From a virus, in the IMG/VR virus record IMGVR_UViG_3300024346_000457, positions 1 to 25,492 of that record: DNA of 25,492 nt. One strand, 5' to 3'. This document shows, in pieces, positions 1 through 9,620 of the stretch; position 1 is the first letter of the stretch; the number at the start of each line of letters is the position of its first letter. A program made the position numbers and the translations under genes. Below the pieces are notes generated by a model. That model did not search any database, had not been told where the DNA came from, and saw nothing but the letters and a program-made list of their open reading frames with translations.

Positions 1-3000
1 TATTCTTGGTGATAGAGATGATTCAGGTTCTTGGGAATCTCCACATCCACTTGAACTGCACTCAGGGACCAATATCCCATATGCTTTTGGTAATAGATTA
101 TTTACAGAAGCATATCATCCCAATGCAGATACCCTTACAACAGCAAGAACTATAGCAGGAACAAGTTTTAATGGTTCTGCTAACATTGATATTAGTTATG
201 ATAACTTAACTAACAAGCCAACTAGTATTGCAAATTCTGATACAGTAGATAGTTTACACGCATCTCAATTTTTAAGAAGTGATGCAAATGATACAGCAAC
301 CGGTACAATAACATTTAATAGCACTCCAGTATTAACAGGAACATCTAGTAATGAAGGTGGAGAACTAAACTTTGGTGCACCAACAGGTGGTGTATATTCA
401 TCATTTGCATTAGATAATTATCAAGGTCATTTTAGAGTACACACACTTGCATCAGGGAAAGAATTTAGAATACATAGTGCTTCAAGTGGTTTAACAACTA
501 TAGGCTCAAATTTAGGAACTGTATGGGGCGCTGGTAACGATGGCAGTGGCTCAGGATTAGATGCTGACTTATTAGACGGTACACAGAAAACTGGTTTCTT
601 TGTTCAAAGTGGTTCGTGGTCAGGTGATTTAGGAAGTAATGGATATACCCGTGAAAACGGATTAAGTATGACCGGTGGTTCCGAATTTGTACTTCTATCA
701 AAAGGTGGACAAGGTTCAGTACTTATTGATGGTGCTTATATTTCATATGAAGGTTCTAATGGATTTTTTGGTTCATATAATTCAAGTTATGGTAATGCAT
801 CAGGTATTAGAGCAACAGCTGCAAGTACAGTAAGTGTTATACAACTAGATGGAGGTAATGCTAATTTAGCTGTTACAGGAAACATAACTAGGTCTGGTAA
901 TACAGTTTGGGATGCAGGAAACGATGGCACAGGCTCTGGCTTAGATGCTGATTTACTTGATGGATTACATGCTGCTTCATTCCTAAGAAGTGACGCTGTA
1001 GACACATCATCCGCAACTTATATATTTAGCAGAACATCAACTTCTCCAGTTTTTGATATCTCAGGACATGCTGGAGCATCTGCATATAACTATTTCATGA
1101 GAGCTGGTAATGATGGCGGTAATAAAGCTGTTCATTTTGTAAATGGTTCTACGCGAACTGCTGACCATGGAGCAAATGCATATATTATTAGAAATGATGG
1201 CGGAAAATTTGTATTAGGCAGTTCATCACACCCCACTGAGTTAGTTAGCTCAGGAAATTTAACAATTAACAATAATACTGCATGGCATGCAGGTAACGAC
1301 GGGTCAGGTTCAACACTAGATGCTGATTTACTTGATGGACAACATGGTTCTTATTACTACAGTTCAGGTAACCCACCACCTACCTATTCTAAGTATTTAC
1401 GAAGCGATGTGGCAGATTCAGGTGGAACAACTACTGGTAGTTCATTAAATATTCCGTATTTAAAAACTAATATGCTTTTAGTTGGCGCAACAAATTTTGG
1501 TGATACAATAAATGGTGCACCTTGGTATGGTTTAGGAAAAAGTACATTAGTTGGTTATCACAGTAACAATGCAACAATGTCTCAGTTAGCAAACTATTGG
1601 GGATTAAGACTGCAAACCCAAGGTGCTAGAATAGACATGACTCCCACGGGATATGCAGCAAATATTTTGTTTGGTAGTGGTACTGATGTATCTGGTACTA
1701 CATGGGCAAGAATTAATAGCGCAGGATTATATCAAGGTCTAAGCAATCTTGTTTGGCACGCTGGCAACGATGGGTCAGGTTCAACACTAGATGCTGATCT
1801 ATTAGATGGACAGCACGGTTCTTACTATGCAGCTGCTTCAAGTATTCCGTCAGTGGGTAATGGAACTCTTACAGTCGCAACAGCTGGGAGTGCTTCGGGT
1901 GGTGGTACATTTACAGCTAATCAATCTGGCAATACTACTATTACTGTCACTGGTGCAACGATACCCACCTCACTTCCAGCGAATGGTGGTAACTCTGATA
2001 CTGTTGATAATATGCATTTTCACAACCAGCTAGGTGTTGGTGAAAAAATAGACTTTACTGTTGGAGGAGATGCTGCTACTTACTACCCTGTAGTTATAAG
2101 TGGTGGAGGTGGTGCTAGAGTAACTGAGTTCCAAATTTTTAGAAGCTATTCTGAAACTGCTCCATCTTCATGGGGTAGTTCTACTCACATGGGTGGACTT
2201 ACTTTTAACTATAAAATTATGGGATCATCTGGGTGGGGTGGTTATCCTACTGGAATACGAGTTCAAGAATTTGGTGAAATCTATCGTAGAATCTTAGGTG
2301 GTATTGCGTTTACAGCACATTCGATGAAACACGTTGTATGGCTTAGAGGTGGTACAGCATCATATCATATATGGTCAAATGCTGATATTAGTATTGAAGT
2401 AAATGACAGTACATCAGCCTCAAACTATGTATCCGCTTCACCACACAAATGGTATTCATATGACAGTTCAAACAATGCTTATGATGTTACTGTTTCAGAA
2501 AGAACATCAGCACAAGCTGACAGTGGAGTTGCTAACGAAGTATATCTTAATATGCCAGTATCGTATAACAGTGCTGGAACACCTGCTGTATACGGAATTG
2601 CTACAAGCACGTATAATCATAAATTCTGGAATAGCTCTAATGACGGCTCAGGTTCAGGCTTAGATGCAGATTTACTTGATGGTATTAATAGTGGTTCGTT
2701 TGTAAGAAGCGATATTACGAATTCTGTTAATCTAACTATTACTGGCGTTATGCAAGCTAATAACGGATATAAAGTTGGGTCAACTACTAGAATTAACAGT
2801 GTAGGAGACATGATAGGTACATCTTATTATATTGGTAGCACTAATATCATAGATACTTCTGCCAACCTGACCAATATTGGAACTATAGGGTCAACGCACT
2901 TTAATACATCCGCAAATGTAAATAGTTCAGGAGCTGGTGGGGCATACTTTACAAATGGAAAGCGGCTTGGGTTTGACCAATCAGGCGTTCGCTCTTGGAC

Positions 3001-5749
3001 GGTGTATGCCGCCGGTGGAAACTTATTGTTTGCATCAGGTGATGGTAGTGGCGCAATTCAAGCTAATGCAGTTACTGCAGCTACAGGTGATTTCTCTGGT
3101 GCGGTACAGTTTCAAGGAACTGCTGCTATTGAGGGAGGTACTGCAGGTTCAGGATATGGCGTCTTTAAGGGCTATACAAGCAACGATAACCATTTTATTG
3201 CCGTTCGCGGTTCTGTTGCTACAGGCTCATCAACTCCTAATTTAACCGGTGCTCATCAGACAACATTTGTTGAACATGCTGAAAATAATGATACTACTGG
3301 TTGGTATTGGAAAAGTCGACAGACAGGAACTTATCAAGAGATTGGAAGATTAACAAGGACTGGAGGTTTTAAACGAGCTGGAAACCAGGTTTGGGATGCA
3401 AGTAATGACGGTTCAGGTTCAGGTCTAGATGCTGATACTGTTGATGGTAAGCACAAAGATTACCTAATGCATTATAAAGGTATAGTTTCTGGAAACTGGG
3501 ATACTATTTTCAGTCAGACTGATGGGCACATGGGTGTATATGAAGTACAAAATATAACTAATACTGACACTAATTATCCTTCAGGTTCATATTCATACGG
3601 GGGTGTGTTATCGTGGCAATTAGATAATTCTACTTTTAAATTATACGCACCTCATACGGGTCAACTACACTACCAAACCGGCTGGAATAACGATGAATAT
3701 TCAGGCTGGAGAAAAATTTGGGACACGGGTAACGACGGCTCCGGCTCTGGCTTAGATGCTGATCTTCTCGATGGACAGCAAGGTTCTTACTATTACCCGG
3801 CAAGTAATCCTTCTGGATATACAACTAACACAGGTACTCTAACAGCAGAAACAGTCTCATCTACAAATGCAGTAACTATTACAGGTACGAAATACTTCAA
3901 ACCTGCGGGAACTGCTACGTCACCTCTTGGTGGAGGTGGAGGTGCTTCTTTACAAGCATATACTACTGGTACTACGGCTGCATATATGGCTTTCCATAGA
4001 AGTGGGGCGTATGCTATTAACTGGGGCTTAGATACTTCTAATACCATGGTTCTTGGCGGTTGGTCTTCTTCGACCACTGCGGCTAGAATGAGTATTGGAA
4101 CAAACGGGTTGATGGTTACAGCAGGCCAAGGAAACTTATGGGGCGCTGGTAATGATGGATCAGGTTCAGGTCTAGATGCTGATATGCTAGATGGAATACA
4201 TGCTTCAGGATTTCTACAAGCTGGTGGTAGTTGGGGCGCTGCAAATATGCCTGGCTCTAGATATGTTGGGCTTGGTGTTAACGGCGGTGAAGTTGCATTT
4301 CTAAGAGATAATCCAAACAATGGACAGATGTCCGTACTTGCAGATGGGGCATTCTACGCAGGCGAAAATAATGGATTCTATTCATTATACTCAGGCAATA
4401 GTTATAACAGTAAATCAGGATTCTATGCAGATACTTCGGGGCGTCTACAATTCTCAGGGCAAACTTACGCTCAGTTTAATACACAATATGGAAATATTCA
4501 GCTAGGACCAATGAATGGTTCTTATGCTCATATTTATACTAATCTTGGTGGTGGGTTCTATTTTAACAGAACACTTTTATACGCAGCCGGTAATACCATG
4601 TGGCACGGTGGTAATGATGGCTCAGGCTCAGGTCTTGATGCAGATTTACTTGATGGCTATAACGCAGAAGAAAGTGCAGTAAATAATAGTATTGTAAAAA
4701 GAGATGGCACTGCTTCTATTAAAGCTCATGGCTTATCGTTGATGAGAGTATCGACAGCGACAACTGGAATCAGCTGGTATAACGAATCATATTATAACTG
4801 GCAAGATTACATGGGAGCGCCGGGACAAGGTAGCTGTGGACCAAATGGAAACTTAACACCTCCTACTGGATTGGCTGGTGTAACATCTTGGGCATTACGT
4901 TCAAGAATGGAAGGCGTAAGTAGTTATGGGTGGAACTGGGAAACTGGTGGTAGCGGTGGTGGTGGTGCGACTGCAACATCAAAAATGTCACTAAACGCTA
5001 CTACAGGTAATTTAGCCCTTGTTGGTACCTGCTCAGCTTCAGGTTTTTACGATCAGAACAGTAGTGGCTTTTATGTAGACCCTGCTAGTTCAACAAATCT
5101 TCAAAGTGTTACATCAACTCCAGCATTAAAGGTTACGCAAACAAACGGAGGGGGAAATAATATTGGCTCTCTTTTCCAGAATGCGACAGGAAACTTTGCA
5201 TGGGGTTGTATTGCAGAGTATAGGATAGCGGCTGCAACCGGCACCGATAGAGCATCGATATTATTTTCTTCGGCCTACAACAGTGATACTTGGACTACTG
5301 GCTTTGGTTACACAGACAGTAACTTTAGAATTAAGAAAGATCACGGCCATAGAAATGGTGGTTGGGGAACTTCATTAATGACGATGGATAGGTCGGGTAA
5401 CGTTACATTTGCTGGTAACGTAACTGCTTATTCTGATGAAAGATTAAAGACTGAAATAAAAACCATTGAAAATCCACTTGATACTATCAGTAAATTAAGA
5501 GGAGTTACATTTAAATGGAAAGAGTCTGGCGATGACAGCATGGGAGTTATAGCACAGGAAGTAGAAGCTATAGCAGAAACTAAGTGTCTTGTATCAGAAA
5601 CTCCTGAAGACGGGAATGGCGATATTAATCCTAAAAATGTAGCTTATGGTAACATGGTGGGATTACTTATAGAAGGCATGAAGGAACAACAAACGGTTAT
5701 AAATAGATTGGTACAAGATATCAAAGATCTTAAAGACAAGATTAAATAG
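1..5749 (+). CDS. Giant tail fibre/adhesin 1, left end cut by window, S74 chaperone at C-terminus
   Basis: The frame is open from base 2, so the gene starts outside the window and 1915 residues are visible; the methionine at 668 is internal. The body is a chain of nine near-identical 19-residue modules of type WxAGNDGSGSGLDADLLDG separated by variable segments. One segment (visible residues about 678-860) looks like a globular beta domain with a VVWLRGG motif. Another (about 1156-1240), ending in SGWRKIW, resembles pyocin-knob-like fibre domains. Visible residues 1810-1915 are an S74-type intramolecular chaperone: YSDERLK with candidate catalytic Ser1811 and Lys1816, then GVIAQEVEAI and a terminal coiled coil (EQQTVINRLVQDIKDLKDKI). 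In this family the chaperone trimerises the fibre and cuts itself off just before the Ser. Role inferred: a trimeric host-recognition fibre on the virion tail. Which T4 fibre it replaces cannot be told. Confidence 0.9.
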   Translation, partial: ILGDRDDSGSWESPHPLELHSGTNIPYAFGNRLFTEAYHPNADTLTTARTIAGTSFNGSANIDISYDNLTNKPTSIANSDTVDSLHASQFLRSDANDTATGTITFNSTPVLTGTSSNEGGELNFGAPTGGVYSSFALDNYQGHFRVHTLASGKEFRIHSASSGLTTIGSNLGTVWGAGNDGSGSGLDADLLDGTQKTGFFVQSGSWSGDLGSNGYTRENGLSMTGGSEFVLLSKGGQGSVLIDGAYISYEGSNGFFGSYNSSYGNASGIRATAASTVSVIQLDGGNANLAVTGNITRSGNTVWDAGNDGTGSGLDADLLDGLHAASFLRSDAVDTSSATYIFSRTSTSPVFDISGHAGASAYNYFMRAGNDGGNKAVHFVNGSTRTADHGANAYIIRNDGGKFVLGSSSHPTELVSSGNLTINNNTAWHAGNDGSGSTLDADLLDGQHGSYYYSSGNPPPTYSKYLRSDVADSGGTTTGSSLNIPYLKTNMLLVGATNFGDTINGAPWYGLGKSTLVGYHSNNATMSQLANYWGLRLQTQGARIDMTPTGYAANILFGSGTDVSGTTWARINSAGLYQGLSNLVWHAGNDGSGSTLDADLLDGQHGSYYAAASSIPSVGNGTLTVATAGSASGGGTFTANQSGNTTITVTGATIPTSLPANGGNSDTVDNMHFHNQLGVGEKIDFTVGGDAATYYPVVISGGGGARVTEFQIFRSYSETAPSSWGSSTHMGGLTFNYKIMGSSGWGGYPTGIRVQEFGEIYRRILGGIAFTAHSMKHVVWLRGGTASYHIWSNADISIEVNDSTSASNYVSASPHKWYSYDSSNNAYDVTVSERTSAQADSGVANEVYLNMPVSYNSAGTPAVYGIATSTYNHKFWNSSNDGSGSGLDADLLDGINSGSFVRSDITNSVNLTITGVMQANNGYKVGSTTRINSVGDMIGTSYYIGSTNIIDTSANLTNIGTIGSTHFNTSANVNSSGAGGAYFTNGKRLGFDQSGVRSWTVYAAGGNLLFASGDGSGAIQANAVTAATGDFSGAVQFQGTAAIEGGTAGSGYGVFKGYTSNDNHFIAVRGSVATGSSTPNLTGAHQTTFVEHAENNDTTGWYWKSRQTGTYQEIGRLTRTGGFKRAGNQVWDASNDGSGSGLDADTVDGKHKDYLMHYKGIVSGNWDTIFSQTDGHMGVYEVQNITNTDTNYPSGSYSYGGVLSWQLDNSTFKLYAPHTGQLHYQTGWNNDEYSGWRKIWDTGNDGSGSGLDADLLDGQQGSYYYPASNPSGYTTNTGTLTAETVSSTNAVTITGTKYFKPAGTATSPLGGGGGASLQAYTTGTTAAYMAFHRSGAYAINWGLDTSNTMVLGGWSSSTTAARMSIGTNGLMVTAGQGNLWGAGNDGSGSGLDADMLDGIHASGFLQAGGSWGAANMPGSRYVGLGVNGGEVAFLRDNPNNGQMSVLADGAFYAGENNGFYSLYSGNSYNSKSGFYADTSGRLQFSGQTYAQFNTQYGNIQLGPMNGSYAHIYTNLGGGFYFNRTLLYAAGNTMWHGGNDGSGSGLDADLLDGYNAEESAVNNSIVKRDGTASIKAHGLSLMRVSTATTGISWYNESYYNWQDYMGAPGQGSCGPNGNLTPPTGLAGVTSWALRSRMEGVSSYGWNWETGGSGGGGATATSKMSLNATTGNLALVGTCSASGFYDQNSSGFYVDPASSTNLQSVTSTPALKVTQTNGGGNNIGSLFQNATGNFAWGCIAEYRIAAATGTDRASILFSSAYNSDTWTTGFGYTDSNFRIKKDHGHRNGGWGTSLMTMDRSGNVTFAGNVTAYSDERLKTEIKTIENPLDTISKLRGVTFKWKESGDDSMGVIAQEVEAIAETKCLVSETPEDGNGDINPKNVAYGNMVGLLIEGMKEQQTVINRLVQDIKDLKDKIK
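524..4657 (+). repeat. Nine dispersed 57-nt coding repeats (WxAGNDGSGSGLDADLLDG) in fibre 1
   Basis: In-frame copies lie at 524-580, 908-964, 1283-1339, 1754-1810, 2627-2683, 3392-3448, 3719-3775, 4139-4195 and 4601-4657. Each is exactly 57 nt and encodes Trp, a variable residue, then (A/S/T/G)(G/S)NDG(S/T)GS(G/T)LDAD followed by a hydrophobic pair and DG. Copies 3 and 4 are also alike for about 20 nt past the module (GQHGSYY). Start-to-start spacing runs from 327 to 873 nt. Degenerate relatives (SDTVDSLHASQFLRSD and SDTVDNMHF) occur near 236 and 1996. The modules look like fixed linkers between exchangeable fibre segments. Confidence 0.9.
5429..5746 (+). other. S74 intramolecular chaperone domain of fibre 1
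   Basis: It encodes YSDERLKTEI, then LRGVTFKWKESGDDSMGVIAQEVEAI, then a conserved NVAYGNMVGLLIEGMKE stretch and a coiled coil. The candidate nucleophile Ser codon is 5432-5434 and the Lys five residues later is 5447-5449, the Ser-Lys spacing known from endosialidase-type chaperones. Cleavage before the Ser would release a piece of about 105 residues. Confidence 0.88.
5698..5705 (+). promoter_or_regulatory. T4-type late promoter for fibre 2, inside the end of fibre 1
   Basis: An exact TATAAATA lies within the last codons of fibre 1 and ends 52 nt before the GTG of fibre 2. With T4 geometry, transcription would start near 5711. It is placed like the other five copies and has no -35 box, as expected for gp55/clamp-dependent late promoters. 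It also encodes part of the coiled coil (VINR), so chance cannot be excluded. Confidence 0.6.
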
Positions 5750-5757
5750 GAGCTTAT

Positions 5758-8700
5758 GTGGCTAAATCCAAAGGTAGACTATTAGCAGAACTACTAGCTA
5801 GTGACGGTAAAGTAAAAGAATCAAGAAGTGCACTAGATATTTCTGGCGGTAAACTAGCACCTAGTGATATTCCGATTCTTCCTAATAGTAAATTAGAAAA
5901 CAGCAGTATTTCAATTGCTGGACATAGTACATCGCTTGGTGGTTCTGTAACTCTTAATACTGGTGATATTAGTGAACATACTAATTACAAATATTATACT
6001 GAAGCAAGAGTCAGAGCAGCTATAAGTGCTTCTGGAGATTTATCATATAATTCATCCACAGGTGTTATATCGTTTAGTGCTAGTGCTTCTCCAGTTATAA
6101 GCGTTAATAGCGAAACTGGTTCAGTCGTACTTGATACGGGTGACGTAGCTGAAAACGGAAATCTTTATCATACAACTGCAAGAGCTAGAAGCGCTATAAG
6201 TGCAACAGGTTCACTATCATATAACTCAACAACTGGTGTTATATCATTCACAATGCCAGCACAGAATACTTCTAATATTACTGAAGGATCTAACCTTTAT
6301 TACACCAATGCTAGAGCAGATGCTAGAATTGCAGCTGCTGATACTGGAGATTTATCAGAAGGTAGTAACCTTTATCATACAACTGCAAGGGCAAGAGCAG
6401 CGATAAGTGCATCAGGTAATGCAATAAGTTACAATTCTTCTACAGGTGTTATATCATCTACGTTTGAAGAATCACCATCATTTACTACTGTCACATCTTC
6501 GTCCTACAAAATTGGTACCACTACAGTAATAGACTCCTCTCGTAACTTTATAGCCAACGCTAGACTTACCTTTGATTATAATGATTATTATCTTGAACCT
6601 GGCACTGGTAATCTATCACTTAAAAATGCTTCTAATGCTGCACTTGTTACACTAGGACAAGAATCTCAGTTTAACGGAACCGTAACAGTTAATAGTCATG
6701 TAAGTGGTATCGGAGATATAAATTTTGGAAAAGCTATTACTGGTCATAACACTTCATCTCCTGCAAGAATTACAGCAGGTAGTGCTGGCCAATTATACAT
6801 AGATTCTACACAGAATCAACACATATATCTTGGTTGGTATAATAATTCAAGTTATGATATAATATCAGAAATGAATGCTCGATTTGCTTCATATAAAGAT
6901 AGAAGTGATACAGCGTATTTTGTGAATCCAGCCGGTGCAAGTAATATTAGAAATTTAGTAATTAAAGGTACTACAAGTGACTCTTCAACAGATGCATTAC
7001 ATATAAGAAACTCGGGTGGAACATCACAATCATATTTTAGAAACGATGGAACAGTTGTTATTGGCGGAAGTCAATATCTTTATGTAACTGCAGGCGGTGG
7101 TGCTTACTTTAGTAACTCAATTAAAGCAAGAGGTGGGATACACAACGATCAAGGTGATCTACTATTAAACGATAACGTTGCGGTGAGTGGTTACACTAAC
7201 ATGACCGGCCAGTTATCATTTACAACTAATAATACTGCTATTAGAATGAGAGATTCTGCTGGTGCATATACCAGAACTATGATTCTCAATGGTAGTAACA
7301 CAATGTATATTGGTCCTGTTGATGCTTATGCCGGAGGCTCAATATTATATGGAGCTTCTTCTAATGTATCAGGCCAAACTTTTTATGTTGGAGGTAATGC
7401 CAGATTAGCAGTTACAGGTTCTGGTATTACAGTTACTGGTACTATTACCGGTGATATTACAGGTTCATTGTCTGGTACAGCAACACAGGCTTCTAATCTT
7501 AACAACCATAATACTGGAAATTTATCAGAAGGATCTAATCTCTACTACACAGATGCAAGAGTAGGAACATACCTTTCAAATAACGGATACGCAACTCAGT
7601 CAACTATTGTCGCCGCAATTACTGATTCTGCACCAACTACATTAGACACACTAAACGAATTAGCCGCGGCGCTTGGAGATGACGCAAACTTTAGTACAAC
7701 AGTTACTAATAGTATTGCGACAAAAGCTCCATTAGCAAATCCATCATTAACTGGTAATACAAGTATTGCTGGTAATTTAGTGATGTCTAATAGTACATCT
7801 GAAATTAGATTGGGTTCATACTTAAAATTACATGGTGCAACAGGAAGTAATACTGCAACACTTTCGGTAAATGCTACTTATGACGGAGCTCAGACTGATT
7901 CTTGGACTCCAGGTTATTCAGGTGATGTAAACGCTGGTATGTTTATGTTACGTCAATTTTCTGGTGGTTCTGGTACAATGCAAGTCTATCAGAAGAAACA
8001 TGGAACAACCTCATCATCAACGGGAAGAGGCACATTCACAAAAACCGCAGAATTTAATCATGATGGATATTTTTATGGAAGAAATTTAAGATCAGAAAGA
8101 TATTACTCTTCTGACAATACAGCATATTATACTGATCCATCTGAAACTTCAGTAATCAAGCAGATTTTGATTAACGGTGCTAGTAATAACTCTGGTAAAG
8201 CAGACTTTGCTGTAGGCGCAGGTGGAGATCCTCAAGTATCGTGGAACGGCAATCAAGTTCAGATTGGTGGTACCGATATGAACTGGAATGGTAAAATAAA
8301 CTATGGCAGTAACATATTCAGTATGGCTGCATGGGATGCAAATATTCAGTTCTTTAGTCAGGGTGGTACTACAAGTAGAAATATAGTATTTAAACCTTCT
8401 AACGCTGGAACAGCAACAGAACGATTAACTATTCATGGAGATAACGGCGCGGTAATTGCAAGTTCTCAAATGAGAGCTCCTATTTTTTATGATAGCGACA
8501 ATACAAATTATTACTCAAACCCTGGCAGTACCTCAGTATTTAATGCATTAACTCTTTCGACATTAAATGCTACAACATTAAATGTTTCTGGCAATACTCA
8601 ACTTGGTAATGGAAGCGGCGACATTACACACATTAATGATATAGTTCATATTGGTGCTACTGATAGTGGTGATTCTGATTTATACTTTGGAGAAGGTAGC

Positions 8701-9597
8701 ACTAACAATATTAGATACGGAGTCCATTGGGACTGGGACTCAGGATATCGATTTACGTGGAACACAAGAAATAATGGTACTGATTCAACGTTGTTCTATT
8801 ATGATACTAATAGTACTAGTTACATTCATTGGGGAAGAAGCCATCATATTGCAAACAACGATATAAATTATGTCAATCAATTACATTTTAATGATGATGT
8901 CCGGTTTCTTGATGAAGGGAATAGTAGTTATCTAAGATATAAGTCTGGCCACACAACAACCGGTGGTATTAAATACTATAACGGAAGCGACGCTTTACAA
9001 GGTTTTGTTTATTTTGATAATGCTGGGTTTGGCTTATTATCTGCGGATGGCAGTTGGGGAGTTAGAACCTGGAATAGCGGAACACATATATATCACTCGA
9101 CTAGATCACCGGTCTATTATGATTCTGACGATACTACATATTATGTAGATCCGAACCACACGACTACAAGTGCGAAGTTTGCTGGTAATGTACAACATAC
9201 CGGTCTAACAATGACATCTGGTAGTGATGTTGATCAGTTATATACAGTAACGGTCTCAGCTCAATTAACTACTTCATGGCAAGATACTGGAATAAATGGT
9301 GGTGATTTATCAACTGGAACTTATATAGTACAAATATACGCTGATGGCGATGTTCCTAGATATCATTATAGTGAATATTATTCAGGTGTTATGAGTTGGT
9401 ACAATGCCAGCACTAACAGTAACGAGGTTGATGAAATTACTTTGCATAGAGCAGGGCATGCGCCAAATGACGGAAATATATTCTTAAGAACACTAAGACA
9501 TCCAAGCGGCGGAGACAATTTAATGCTACAGCTAAGATCAACACACAATTCCACCAGTGCTAGTAATTATATATTTAAATTTAGGAGAATGATATAG
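5758..9597 (+). CDS. Tail fibre/adhesin 2, without S74 chaperone
   Basis: The gene encodes 1279 residues. The GTG start follows AGGAG (5748-5752). It is chosen because it gives the N-terminus MAKSKGRLLAELL, which I know from marine T4-like fibres, and the next in-frame ATG is nearly 500 nt downstream. Residues about 60-235 carry four YYTxARxxxxIS repeats, and a fifth is near 590. Residues 621-656 hold the common fibre segment starting ITDSAPTTLDTLNELAAAL. Four (F/Y)YDSDNTxYYxxP motifs follow. The chain ends in a beta-rich domain (about 1145-1279) finishing IFKFRRMI, with no S74 motif, unlike both neighbours. It may therefore fold unaided, use another chaperone, or assemble with a neighbour. 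Its likely role is a receptor-binding or fibre-shaft component; the tail location is inferred. Confidence 0.9.
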   Translation: MAKSKGRLLAELLASDGKVKESRSALDISGGKLAPSDIPILPNSKLENSSISIAGHSTSLGGSVTLNTGDISEHTNYKYYTEARVRAAISASGDLSYNSSTGVISFSASASPVISVNSETGSVVLDTGDVAENGNLYHTTARARSAISATGSLSYNSTTGVISFTMPAQNTSNITEGSNLYYTNARADARIAAADTGDLSEGSNLYHTTARARAAISASGNAISYNSSTGVISSTFEESPSFTTVTSSSYKIGTTTVIDSSRNFIANARLTFDYNDYYLEPGTGNLSLKNASNAALVTLGQESQFNGTVTVNSHVSGIGDINFGKAITGHNTSSPARITAGSAGQLYIDSTQNQHIYLGWYNNSSYDIISEMNARFASYKDRSDTAYFVNPAGASNIRNLVIKGTTSDSSTDALHIRNSGGTSQSYFRNDGTVVIGGSQYLYVTAGGGAYFSNSIKARGGIHNDQGDLLLNDNVAVSGYTNMTGQLSFTTNNTAIRMRDSAGAYTRTMILNGSNTMYIGPVDAYAGGSILYGASSNVSGQTFYVGGNARLAVTGSGITVTGTITGDITGSLSGTATQASNLNNHNTGNLSEGSNLYYTDARVGTYLSNNGYATQSTIVAAITDSAPTTLDTLNELAAALGDDANFSTTVTNSIATKAPLANPSLTGNTSIAGNLVMSNSTSEIRLGSYLKLHGATGSNTATLSVNATYDGAQTDSWTPGYSGDVNAGMFMLRQFSGGSGTMQVYQKKHGTTSSSTGRGTFTKTAEFNHDGYFYGRNLRSERYYSSDNTAYYTDPSETSVIKQILINGASNNSGKADFAVGAGGDPQVSWNGNQVQIGGTDMNWNGKINYGSNIFSMAAWDANIQFFSQGGTTSRNIVFKPSNAGTATERLTIHGDNGAVIASSQMRAPIFYDSDNTNYYSNPGSTSVFNALTLSTLNATTLNVSGNTQLGNGSGDITHINDIVHIGATDSGDSDLYFGEGSTNNIRYGVHWDWDSGYRFTWNTRNNGTDSTLFYYDTNSTSYIHWGRSHHIANNDINYVNQLHFNDDVRFLDEGNSSYLRYKSGHTTTGGIKYYNGSDALQGFVYFDNAGFGLLSADGSWGVRTWNSGTHIYHSTRSPVYYDSDDTTYYVDPNHTTTSAKFAGNVQHTGLTMTSGSDVDQLYTVTVSAQLTTSWQDTGINGGDLSTGTYIVQIYADGDVPRYHYSEYYSGVMSWYNASTNSNEVDEITLHRAGHAPNDGNIFLRTLRHPSGGDNLMLQLRSTHNSTSASNYIFKFRRMI
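5962..7580 (+). repeat. YYTxARxxxxIS repeats in fibre 2
   Basis: Copies of a block encoding (D/N)(I/L/V)(S/A/T)E(G/H/N)xNxY(Y/H)T(E/T/N/D)AR occur at about 5962-6075, 6141-6250, 6274-6340, 6349-6460 and 7513-7580. The first, second and fourth are followed by AISASGxxSYNSSTGVIS, so the full unit is about 37 codons. The runs are similar at DNA level too (for example ctttatcatacaactgcaag at about 6164 and 6370), which points to duplication rather than convergence. Confidence 0.85.
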
Positions 9598-9607
9598 TGG
9601 ATTTACC

Positions 9608-9615
9608 TATAAATA
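9608..9615 (+). promoter_or_regulatory. T4-type late promoter for fibre 3
   Basis: An exact TATAAATA lies in the 51-nt gap between fibres 2 and 3, ending 33 nt before the fibre 3 ATG. The predicted start site is about 9621, which coincides with an upstream ATG (see the mini-ORF entry). Confidence 0.85.
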
Positions 9616-9620
9616 GTAAT

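Noticed and set aside
3793-4320. Long reverse-strand ORF (175 codons)
   Set aside because: It lies wholly opposite the repeat-rich fibre 1 gene. Its Pro/Ala-rich translation is the antisense of Gly/Ser/Thr codons, with no ribosome site or family resemblance.
4531-4538. Reverse-strand TATAAATA
   Set aside because: It is inside fibre 1 with no reverse-strand gene to serve and no palindromic context; expected by chance.
5715-5731. Possible hairpin AAGAT...ATCTT after the 5698 promoter
   Set aside because: Only five weak pairs and no GAGG/CCTC arms. It encodes coiled-coil residues of fibre 1 and is not comparable with the two leader hairpins.
668-5749. Reading the first fibre gene as starting at the ATG at 668
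   Set aside because: The same frame is open back to base 2 and encodes fibre-like sequence, including a full repeat module at 524-580 and an earlier SDTVDSLHASQFLRSD motif, so 668 is an internal methionine.
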